Shown: positions 1-6,633 of the stretch, one piece after another
Layout: every line of letters begins with the position of its first letter
Numbering within the stretch: position 1 is the first letter of the stretch
Assembly: GCA_005880175.1 (NCBI GenBank)
Contig: VBJR01000180.1
Span: 1 to 11,763, forward strand
Source of the DNA: Chloroflexota bacterium
Lineage (GTDB): Bacteria; Chloroflexota; Dormibacteria; Dormibacterales; Dormibacteraceae
Length of the DNA: 11,763 bases
Reading direction: 5' to 3'
Notes under the pieces: model-generated
What the model was told of the DNA's origin: nothing
The model's database searches: none
What the model saw: only the letters and a program-made list of their open reading frames with translations
Program-made: the position numbers and the translations under genes

Positions 1-1
1 T

Positions 2-379
2 GGCAAGGCCGGGCCCCTCAACCCGGGCGCGCACGGTTTCAGCGAGATCCTGTACGCGTTCTCGTCCACGACAGCCAACAACGGCAGCGCGTTCGCCGGC
101 CTGACCGGCAACACGCTCTACTACAACACGATGCTCGGCGCCACCATGTGGCTCGGCCGCTTCTTCGAGGTGATCCCGATCCTCGCGCTGGCCGGCGCGC
201 TGGCGGGCAAGAAGGTGGTGCCGGCGGGCAGGGGCACGTTCGCCACCGACACCCCGCTGTTCACCGGGCTGCTCATTGGCGTCGTCCTCATCGTGGGCGC
301 CCTGACGTTCTTCCCGGCCCTGGCGCTGGGGCCGATTCTCGAGCACCTGCAGCTGGCCGCCGGCCAGCTGGCGCACTGA
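2..379 (+). CDS. kdpA: KdpA, potassium-transporting ATPase K+-binding subunit (C-terminal part)
   Basis: The open frame enters from the left edge and ends at TGA 377-379, giving about 125 residues. They match the last part of KdpA, the channel-like membrane subunit that selects and binds K+ in the KdpFABC pump. Seen: a [14 protein letters not shown] stretch, the fourth selectivity-filter region ending NNGSAFAG, a helix around [20 protein letters not shown], and the family-typical end [27 protein letters not shown]. The filter reads TTANNGSAF where the E. coli protein has AANNNGSAF (compared from memory), so one asparagine is replaced. kdpB begins 8 bases after the stop, so the genes are co-transcribed and probably translationally coupled. 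The 5' part, any kdpF and the operon promoter lie outside the window. Identity is certain. Confidence 0.96.
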   Translation, partial: GKAGPLNPGAHGFSEILYAFSSTTANNGSAFAGLTGNTLYYNTMLGATMWLGRFFEVIPILALAGALAGKKVVPAGRGTFATDTPLFTGLLIGVVLIVGALTFFPALALGPILEHLQLAAGQLAH

Positions 380-381
380 GG
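378..381 (+). promoter_or_regulatory. Ribosome binding site deciding the kdpB start
   Basis: GAGG overlaps the kdpA stop codon. It lies 6 bases before ATG 388 but directly abuts the alternative ATG 382, which has no other Shine-Dalgarno-like sequence at a workable distance. ATG 388 is therefore the better-supported start; the choice changes the protein by only two residues. Confidence 0.55.
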
Positions 382-387
382 ATGACC

Positions 388-2436
388 ATGGAGCAGAAGA
401 CCCGCACGGACCAGTTCCGGCGCCGCCGGCACTCCAGCCTGTGGGACCGGGAGATCCTGGTGCCGGCAATCGTGGACAGCTTCCAGAAGCTGGACCCGCG
501 CTGGCAGGCGCGCAACCCGGTCATGGTCCAGCAGGGCAGCAACGAGCTGTTCGTGGCGCAGATCGCGATCTGGCTGTGGTTCACGGTGCTGTTCGCCAAC
601 TTCGCGGAGGCCGTCGCCGAGGGCCGCGGCAAGGCGCAGGCGGCCAGCCTGCGCCGGACCCGCTCCGAGCTGACCGCCCGTCGCCTGAAGGCGGACGGCA
701 CCGAGGAGCGCGTGCCGGCGCCGCAGCTGCGCAAGGGCGATCGCGTCGTCTGCGAAGCCAACGACCTGATCCCGGGCGACGGGACCGTGGTCGAGGGCAT
801 CGCCTCGGTGGACGAGTCCGCCATCACGGGCGAGTCGGCGCCGGTGATCCGGGAGGCCGGCGGCGACCGCAGCGCGGTCACCGCCGGCACGCGGGTCCTG
901 TCCGACCGCGTCGTCATCGAGGTCACCGCCAACCCGGGCGAGACGTTCCTCGACCGGATGATCGGCCTGGTCGAGAGCGCGTCCCGGCGCAAGACGCCGA
1001 ACGAGATCGCGCTCAACATCCTCCTGGCCGCGCTGACGATCATCTTCATGTTCGCCGTCGTGACCCTGCAGCCGTTCGCGCTCTACGCTGGCACGTCGGT
1101 CACGATCACCGTCCTGATCGCCCTGCTCGTGTGCCTGATCCCGACCACGATCGGCGCGCTGCTGTCGGCCATCGGCATCGCCGGCATCGACCGGCTGCTC
1201 CAGCGCAACGTGGTCGCCCTCTCGGGCCGCGCGGTCGAGGCCGCCGGCGACGTGGACACGCTGCTGCTGGACAAGACCGGCACGATCACGTTCGGCAACC
1301 GGCAGGCGTCGGAGTTCCTGCCGGCGGCCGGCATCACGATGGACCGGATCGTGTCGGCCGCCGCGCTATCGAGCCTGTCCGACGAGACGCCCGAGGGGCG
1401 CTCGATCGTGGCTCTCGCCGGCCGCCTGGGCGGCCCCGACGGCGGCAACGGGCAGGCGGACGGCATGACGTTCGTCCCGTTCTCCGCGACGACGCGCATG
1501 AGCGGCGTCGACTTCGACCCACCCCAGGACATCCGCACCCAACCACCGCGATCTCCCGGGGATGGCCGGAGCATCCGCAAGGGCGCGGCCGACAGCGTGG
1601 CCCAGTGGTCGGGCCAGGCCCTGCCCGACGACGTCCGGACGACCGTCGAGACGATCGCCCGCTCCGGCGGCACGCCGCTGGTCGTCGCCGAGAACCGGGT
1701 GGTGCTCGGCACCATCCACCTCAAGGACATCGTCAAGCCCGGCATCGCCGACCGCTTCTCAGAGCTGCGCCGGATGGGCCTGCGCACCGTGATGGTCACC
1801 GGCGACAATCGGCTGACCGCGGCCAGCATCGCGAAGGAGGCCGGCGTGGACGACTTCCTCGCCGAGTCCACGCCCGAGGACAAGCTGGACCTGATCAAGA
1901 CCGAGCAGACCGACGGTCGCATGGTCGCGATGACGGGCGACGGCACGAACGACGCCCCCGCCCTGGCCCAGGCCGACGTCGCCGTGGCCATGAACTCGGG
2001 CACCCAGGCCGCCAAGGAGGCCGGCAACCTGATCGACCTGGACAGCGACCCGACGAAGCTGATCGAGATCGTCGAGGCCGGCAAGCAGATGCTGATCACG
2101 CGCGGCGCGCTGACCACGTTCAGCATCGCCAACGACGTGGCCAAGTACTTCGCGATCATCCCGGCCATGTTCGTGGGGGCGCTGCCCGCGCTCGGCGCCC
2201 TCAACGTCATGCGACTGGCCAACCCGAGCAGCGCCGTGCTCTCGGCGGTCATCTTCAACGCCCTCATCATCGTGGTGCTGATCCCGCTGGCCCTTCGCGG
2301 GGTCCGCTACCGGCCCATCGGCGCGGCGGCCCTCCTGCGCCGGAACCTGCTCATCTACGGCATCGGCGGCATCATCGCCCCGTTCATCGGCATCAAGGCG
2401 ATCGACGTGGTGATCACCGCGGTGCACCTGGCCTGA
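388..2436 (+). CDS. kdpB: KdpB, P-type ATPase subunit of the K+ pump, with an unusual deletion and insertion
   Basis: This 682-residue protein is the ATP-hydrolysing subunit of KdpFABC. Seen (numbered from ATG 388): actuator motif TGES 147-150, membrane motif CLIPTTIG, phosphorylation motif DKTGT with the aspartate at 295, N-domain [12 protein letters not shown] and RKG, hinge TGDGTND 516-522, and D583/K586 in NDVAKYF, conserved coupling residues in E. coli KdpB. All catalytic motifs are intact. Two oddities: after RNPVM (residue 46) the sequence passes straight to a loop and the second helix, so about 19 residues that form helix TM1 in E. coli KdpB are missing; and residues 378-393 ([16 protein letters not shown]) interrupt the nucleotide-binding domain, written in codons unlike the rest of the gene. 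Six helices remain instead of seven. Family assignment is certain; whether the pump works is open. Confidence 0.96.
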   Translation: MEQKTRTDQFRRRRHSSLWDREILVPAIVDSFQKLDPRWQARNPVMVQQGSNELFVAQIAIWLWFTVLFANFAEAVAEGRGKAQAASLRRTRSELTARRLKADGTEERVPAPQLRKGDRVVCEANDLIPGDGTVVEGIASVDESAITGESAPVIREAGGDRSAVTAGTRVLSDRVVIEVTANPGETFLDRMIGLVESASRRKTPNEIALNILLAALTIIFMFAVVTLQPFALYAGTSVTITVLIALLVCLIPTTIGALLSAIGIAGIDRLLQRNVVALSGRAVEAAGDVDTLLLDKTGTITFGNRQASEFLPAAGITMDRIVSAAALSSLSDETPEGRSIVALAGRLGGPDGGNGQADGMTFVPFSATTRMSGVDFDPPQDIRTQPPRSPGDGRSIRKGAADSVAQWSGQALPDDVRTTVETIARSGGTPLVVAENRVVLGTIHLKDIVKPGIADRFSELRRMGLRTVMVTGDNRLTAASIAKEAGVDDFLAESTPEDKLDLIKTEQTDGRMVAMTGDGTNDAPALAQADVAVAMNSGTQAAKEAGNLIDLDSDPTKLIEIVEAGKQMLITRGALTTFSIANDVAKYFAIIPAMFVGALPALGALNVMRLANPSSAVLSAVIFNALIIVVLIPLALRGVRYRPIGAAALLRRNLLIYGIGGIIAPFIGIKAIDVVITAVHLA

Positions 2437-2440
2437 GGAG
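2435..2440 (+). promoter_or_regulatory. kdpC ribosome binding site
   Basis: GAGGAG overlaps the kdpB stop codon and lies 9 bases before ATG 2450. It is a strong Shine-Dalgarno match that fixes the kdpC start and suggests coupling to kdpB translation. Confidence 0.75.
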
Positions 2441-2449
2441 CTGACAGCC

Positions 2450-3061
2450 ATGCTCGCTTCGATCCCGACCGAGCTGCTGCGATCGCTGCGCCTGACGCTG
2501 GTGGTCGCGGCGGTCACCGGCCTCGTCTACCCCTTCGTCATCACGGGCATCGCGCAGGCGGTGTTCAACAAGCAGGCCAACGGCAGCCTGGTCACGCAGA
2601 ACGGCCAGGTCGTCGGCTCCGCGCTGATCGGCCAGCAGTTCACCAGCGACCGGTACTTCCACGGCCGGGTGTCGGCGACGGTCGACCCCGGCACCGGCAA
2701 GCCCCTGCCGTACAACGCCGCCAACTCGGCCGGCAGCAACTACGGGCCGTCGAACCAGGCGCTGATCGACCGCGTGAGGAAGGACGTGCAGACCGTCCGC
2801 CAGCAGAACGGGCTGAGCGCGGACCAGCCGGTCCCGGCCGACCTGGTGACGGCCGACTTCAGCGGCTTCGACCCGAACATCACGGAGGCCTCGGCGCTGC
2901 TCCAGGTCAACCGGGTGGCGCAGGCGCGGAGCCTGGACCCGGCGAAGGTGCGGACGGTGGTCGAGAACCACGTCCAGGGCCGGATCCTGTGGGTCTTCGG
3001 TGAGCCGCACGTCAACGTGCTCGACGTGAACATGGCTCTCGACAGCGGGGCGGCGGCCTGA
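2450..3061 (+). CDS. kdpC: KdpC, small subunit of the potassium-transporting ATPase
   Basis: This 203-residue protein is KdpC, the single-span subunit that stabilises KdpFABC and helps ATP binding; E. coli KdpC is about 190 residues. Seen: a short cytoplasmic start, one transmembrane helix at about 13-38, then the extracytoplasmic domain with the family signatures GSALIGQQF, YFHGRVSA, YNAANSAGSN, GPSN and VPADLVT, followed by LLQVNRVAQARSL and ILWVFGEPHVNVLDVNMAL. Two normally well-kept positions vary: the usual RPSA is RVSA and SGGSN is SAGSN. The start is set by GAGGAG 9 bases upstream. It follows kdpB by 13 bases, and its TGA overlaps the possible CTG start of the next gene. Nothing suggests damage. 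Confidence 0.96.
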   Translation: MLASIPTELLRSLRLTLVVAAVTGLVYPFVITGIAQAVFNKQANGSLVTQNGQVVGSALIGQQFTSDRYFHGRVSATVDPGTGKPLPYNAANSAGSNYGPSNQALIDRVRKDVQTVRQQNGLSADQPVPADLVTADFSGFDPNITEASALLQVNRVAQARSLDPAKVRTVVENHVQGRILWVFGEPHVNVLDVNMALDSGAAA

Positions 3062-5286
3062 CGACCGGGCCAGCGCCGGACGCGCGGAAGGACCCGGCGC
3101 CGGGAGCCGGGCCGGGTCCTTCGACTGGCCGGGGCCGGCTGAAGGTCTACCTCGGCGCCACGCCCGGTGCGGGCAAGACGTACGCCGCGCTGCGGGAGGC
3201 GCACGAGCTGCGTGAGCACGGTCACGACGTCGTCGTGGCGTACGTCGAGACGTACGACCGGCCGCGCACGGTCGAGCTGCTGCGGGGGCTGGAGGTGATG
3301 CCCCGCACCGCGGTCCCCTACCGGGGGACGACGCTCGAGGAGATGGACCTGGAGGCGGTCCTGGCCCGGCGTCCGGAGATCGCGCTGGTGGACGAGCTCG
3401 CCCACACCAACGCCCCGGGCCTGCGCCACGCGAAGCGCTGGCAGGACGTGGAGACGCTGCGGGACGCCGGCGTGGACGTGATCTCGACCGTCAACGTCCA
3501 GCACCTGGAGAGCGTGAAGGACCTGGTCGAGAAGGTCAGCGGCATCGCGGTGCGGGAGACGCTGCCGGACCGGGTGCTCGACGGCGCGGACGTGATCCAG
3601 TTCATCGACATCGCGCCCGAGGCGCTTCGGAAGCGGATGCGCCACGGCAACATCTACGCGCCGGAGAAGGTGGACGTGGCGCTGGCCAACTTCTTCCGGC
3701 CGCGCAACCTGGCCGCCATGCGCCAGATCGGGCTGCGGCTGGTGGCCGACTCGATGGCTCGCCAGCGCCAGGTGGTGAGCGGGCCCGAGGACGTGCTGGT
3801 AGCGGTCTCGTGCAGCCCCGCGTCGGAGGAGCTGATGCGGCGCGGCGCCCGGCTGGCGCGGCGCCGCGGCGGCACGTGCCTGGTGGTCACGGTCCAGTCG
3901 GACCCCGAATGCGAGCCGGACACGGACCGCTTCCGCGCGCTCGCCGGCCAGCTCGGGTGCGCGTTCGCGGTGCTGGGCGGCCGCGACGTGTCGTCCGCGA
4001 TCATCCAGGCCGCCAGCGACTTCGGCGCCGAGCACGTGGTCGTCGGCGAGATGACCGACGGCGGCCGGCTGGACCGGCTGCGGCCGTCGGTCGCGGACCG
4101 GCTGATCGACAGCCTGCCCGACGCCGACGTCCACGTGATCGCGCGGGTCGGCCGGCTTCTGGAGCGCCCGGGCCGCCCGGACGGCGCCCCGGACGACCAC
4201 CGCCCCGACCCGATGGCGCTGCTCCGCCAGGTGGCGTCGGACAGTCGCCGGAGCGCGGCGCTCCGCGTGTACCTGGGCTACGCCACCGGCGTGGGCACGA
4301 CCGGGGCGATGCTCTCGGAGGCGCGGCGCCGGGCGGGACGGGGAACGGACGTGGTGGTGGCGGCGTGGCGCCTGCACGACGACCCGCGGGCGGCGCTGGC
4401 CGGGCTGGACGTGCTCGGCGGCCTGCGCGACGCGCGCCGCCGGCGGGCGCTGGACGTCGAGGCGGTGCTGGCCCGCAACCCGCAGGTGGTCTGCATCGAC
4501 GACCTGACCGAGACGGACTCTCGGGGCCGGCCGGCGCTCGACGCGGTGCCGCGGCTGCTCCGCGCCGGGGTCACGGTGCTGGCCACGCTGCACCTGCTCG
4601 CGCTGCGCAGCCCGGCCGAGGCGGTGGCCCGGCTGCTCGGGCGGCCGCTGGACCGGCCGGTCGTCGAGGACGAGCTGCTCGAGGTGATCGACGAGTTCGA
4701 GCTGGTCGACCTGCCGCCCGAGGACCTGCTGACCCGGATCCGGCAGAACCGGCTGCTCGAGCCGGCCGACCTGGCGCGCGCGATGCAGGGCGAGCTGCGG
4801 CCTGTGGTGCTGGGGATGCTGCGCGAGACGATGCTGCGCCGCGCGGCGGACCAGGTGGACCGCCAGTTCGTGCGGGACCTGCGCGAGGCGGGGAACGTGA
4901 CGTCCGTCGAGGTGCGGGGCCGGATCGTGCTGTGCCTGCCGGTCCGGCGCGGGCTGGACGAGCGGATCCGGAGCGCGGCGGGGTACGCCCGGGCGCAGGA
5001 CGCGACGTTCACGGTGGTCACCGTGCGGCCGCCGGGCCTGTCGGAGGCGGAGAAGTCGCTGCTCGGCAGCTACACGGCGCTGACGCACCAGCTGGCCGGC
5101 GAGTTCGTCCGCCTGGAGGAGCGCGCGGTGGCGCCGGCGCTGGCGCGGTTCATCGTGGACTCGCAGGCGACGGAGGTGATCCTGGGCCACCGCCGCCGTG
5201 CCCGCTGGCGCCCGTGGGACACGACGGCGGAGGTCATCCGGCTCCTGCAGGGCGTGGACATCCACGTCCTGCGCCGGCACCAGTAG
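3058..5286 (+). CDS. kdpD: KdpD-like protein without kinase: two tandem KdpD-sensor + Usp modules
   Basis: The open frame runs from a stop at 3001-3003 to TAG 5284-5286. It has no ATG, GTG or TTG before GTG 3235, which lies inside the first domain, after Walker A. I place the start at CTG 3058, overlapping the kdpC stop as CTGA; CTG 3139 is an alternative. From 3058 the protein has 742 residues. Module 1: KdpD sensor domain about 28-240 with Walker A GATPGAGKT 33-41 and D112-E113 in VDELAHTNAPG, then Usp domain about 243-365 with SCS 251-253. Module 2: a second sensor-like domain about 402-612 with degenerate Walker A GYATGVGTT 407-415 and CIDDL 479-483, then a second Usp domain about 614-740. 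The usual four helices, GAF and histidine kinase (E. coli KdpD is 894 residues) are absent, with no room for them downstream. Kinase-less short KdpD is known in Anabaena and Deinococcus; the duplication is unusual. Likely a soluble K+/nucleotide-signal sensor; its partner is unknown. Confidence 0.9.
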   Translation: MTTGPAPDARKDPAPGAGPGPSTGRGRLKVYLGATPGAGKTYAALREAHELREHGHDVVVAYVETYDRPRTVELLRGLEVMPRTAVPYRGTTLEEMDLEAVLARRPEIALVDELAHTNAPGLRHAKRWQDVETLRDAGVDVISTVNVQHLESVKDLVEKVSGIAVRETLPDRVLDGADVIQFIDIAPEALRKRMRHGNIYAPEKVDVALANFFRPRNLAAMRQIGLRLVADSMARQRQVVSGPEDVLVAVSCSPASEELMRRGARLARRRGGTCLVVTVQSDPECEPDTDRFRALAGQLGCAFAVLGGRDVSSAIIQAASDFGAEHVVVGEMTDGGRLDRLRPSVADRLIDSLPDADVHVIARVGRLLERPGRPDGAPDDHRPDPMALLRQVASDSRRSAALRVYLGYATGVGTTGAMLSEARRRAGRGTDVVVAAWRLHDDPRAALAGLDVLGGLRDARRRRALDVEAVLARNPQVVCIDDLTETDSRGRPALDAVPRLLRAGVTVLATLHLLALRSPAEAVARLLGRPLDRPVVEDELLEVIDEFELVDLPPEDLLTRIRQNRLLEPADLARAMQGELRPVVLGMLRETMLRRAADQVDRQFVRDLREAGNVTSVEVRGRIVLCLPVRRGLDERIRSAAGYARAQDATFTVVTVRPPGLSEAEKSLLGSYTALTHQLAGEFVRLEERAVAPALARFIVDSQATEVILGHRRRARWRPWDTTAEVIRLLQGVDIHVLRRHQ
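3087..3122 (+). repeat. Perfect 12-bp inverted repeat (hairpin) at the kdpC-kdpD junction
   Basis: The arms GAAGGACCCGGC (3087-3098) and GCCGGGTCCTTC (3111-3122) are exact reverse complements. The 12-base loop between them contains an inner CCGG-GAG-CCGG hairpin. No T-run follows, so it is not a textbook intrinsic terminator, though U-less GC-rich hairpins are commonly considered terminators or mRNA stability elements in actinomycetes. It lies 25 bases after the kdpC stop and 16 bases before CTG 3139. If kdpD starts at CTG 3058 the hairpin is inside the coding region (an Ala/Gly/Pro-rich leader); if at CTG 3139 it is intergenic. Either way it should lower kdpD expression relative to kdpABC. 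Confidence 0.8.
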
Positions 5287-5289
5287 TCG

Positions 5290-6551
5290 CTACCCGCCGG
5301 CCAGGTTCGACTTCGTGGGGACGAAGCCGCACGTGTGCGCCTCGGTCCCCCACAGGCAGTCCTCCTCGGTGTCCTCCAGCTTCGGCGCGTAGTTGCCGCT
5401 GCCCGCCGGCACCTGCGGGTCCACACCGGCCGGATCGGCCTGGTTGGCGGCGGTGTCGAGACGGGTGGGATCGACCTGCTGCCACATCTGCATGTAGTCG
5501 CCATGGACCGTGAAGTAGCCACAGGTGCTGGCCACCGGCAGGCCGCAGGTGGCGCCGGTGGGGTCGGCGTTGGAGGCGAACCCCAGGCGAACGTCGCCGG
5601 CCGTGGGCGCGACGTCGGTGCAGGGGGCGGTCACCGTCGTGCCGGTCGCGGTCTGCTGGGCCAGGAAGCCCGAGTGGCAGCTGGGCAGGCCGGACCACGT
5701 CGTTCCGCTCGCCAGCAGCGGATCCACGTGCGCCCCGGTGGCGGGGTCGTCGATCAGCGTGTGCAGCCGCATCGTGATGAACGGGATCGGCTGGTCGGTG
5801 CCCGGGCATCCGGTCATTTGCCCGCTGCCGAACTCCAGGTCGCTGGCCGTCGCCGCGGGATCGTAGAGGGGGCCGCCGTCCAGGTTGTGGTTGGACCCCC
5901 GGACCAGGCAGCCGGGAAACTGGATGTGCGCGATCACGCCGTCGTCGGTCGGCGGCGTCAGGCCCTGGCTCCGCAGACGTTGCGCAGGTACGCCTTCACG
6001 CTGGTCGCGTCGGTGGCCGGGGGCGCGGTGGCGGTCGGGTACCCGTTCACCATCTGGAGCTTGTCCGGGATGTCCACACCGGGCGGGCTCGCCAGGTTCT
6101 GGTCGGTGCTCGTGTAGTAGGTGCGGATGTAGATGGCACCGTTGGCGGGGTTGCCGCCCTCGTACAGGCGCTGCGTCCCGTTGTAGAACAGCTCGGGGAC
6201 CCACTCGCCGGTGCCGTCGGACAGGTCCGCGCAGTTGGTCTGGCCCGGCGCTGCCGGCTCCAGGTTGGCGTCGGTCAGCCCGGCGAAGTCGCCCGCGGCG
6301 GCGACGGCGGGGATGTTGGTGTTGCCGAAGAAGACGTGGTTGTGACCGGAGGGCCCGGTCCGGTTCAGGATGGGATCGACCCGGTACGCGGTGGTGGACG
6401 CCAGGCCGCAGCGCACGATGAACTCGCCCCGGCCGGTCGCCGAGGCGGAGTCGGCGGGAGCGGCGCCGAGCGGCAGGAGCGCCGCCAGGAGCCCGACGCC
6501 CGTGAGCAGGGCGCGTCCCCGATGGCCGAGGCGGAACGCGTGCAGTCGCAT
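5290..6551 (-). pseudogene. Secreted DUF1996-family protein, split by a one-base frameshift
   Basis: Two frames together encode one protein. The first (6551 down to TGA 5958-5960) has a signal peptide: a basic start, hydrophobic core LLTGVGLLAALLPLGAA, and probable cleavage near residue 38 (SASA). The mature part then has GHNHVFFGN (69-77), the DUF1996 hallmark of two histidines before FFGN, and a WVPELFYNG stretch. The second frame continues the family from about 5970 (SQGLTPPTDDG) with FPGC, CPGTDQPIPFITMRLHT, paired cysteines and GDYMQMWQ, ending at TAG 5290-5292. Adding one base at about 5965-5985 would give one chain of about 420 residues. The break is a real mutation or a sequencing error; no slippery heptamer is visible. 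DUF1996 proteins are extracellular and of unknown function in bacteria. The start is supported by the signal peptide and a -10 hexamer six bases upstream, not by a Shine-Dalgarno. Confidence 0.85.
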
Positions 6552-6557
6552 GGGCCG

Positions 6558-6563
6558 ACGCTA
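6558..6563 (-). promoter_or_regulatory. Putative -10 hexamer for the DUF1996 gene (leaderless arrangement)
   Basis: On the - strand TAGCGT matches the TANNNT form of actinobacterial -10 elements and ends 6 bases before the ATG. Transcription would begin at or next to the start codon, which fits the absence of a Shine-Dalgarno. No convincing -35 is seen. Inference only. Confidence 0.4.
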
Positions 6564-6588
6564 GGCGGCCCGGCGCCCGCGGTCCACC

Positions 6589-6617
6589 GACAACGCCCGG
6601 ACATGAGGCTGACAACG
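6589..6617. repeat. Direct repeat GACAACG x2, 22 bp apart, upstream of the DUF1996 gene
   Basis: GACAACG occurs at 6589-6595 and 6611-6617 in the same orientation (CGTTGTC on the coding strand), a spacing of two helical turns. The pair lies just upstream of where a -35 element for the DUF1996 gene would fall, in the 82-base gap before the next gene. This suits an activator or two-component regulator site, but a chance repeat cannot be excluded. The rest of the gap shows nothing else. Confidence 0.3.
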
Positions 6618-6633
6618 GCGAAGCGTCGGGCGC

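Noticed and set aside
148..387. kdpB extended upstream to an ATG at 148
   Set aside because: The extension overlaps the conserved end of kdpA and encodes an arginine-rich chain; the family starts near 382-388, where a GAGG is present.
441..2444. Long + strand open frame (667 codons) overlapping kdpB
   Set aside because: It reads R/G/P-rich shadow sequence in another frame of kdpB, which carries all the P-type ATPase motifs.
3235..3237. GTG as the kdpD start
   Set aside because: It lies after the intact Walker A GATPGAGKT and would remove the nucleotide-binding loop.
2740..5280. Very long - strand open frame (846 codons) opposite kdpC and kdpD
   Set aside because: Its product is a low-complexity R/H/P/A-rich chain caused by GC bias opposite a firmly identified gene; no domain is recognisable.
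5958..5985. Programmed ribosomal frameshift in the DUF1996 gene
   Set aside because: No slippery heptamer or clear stimulatory structure is visible, and the family is not known for recoding.
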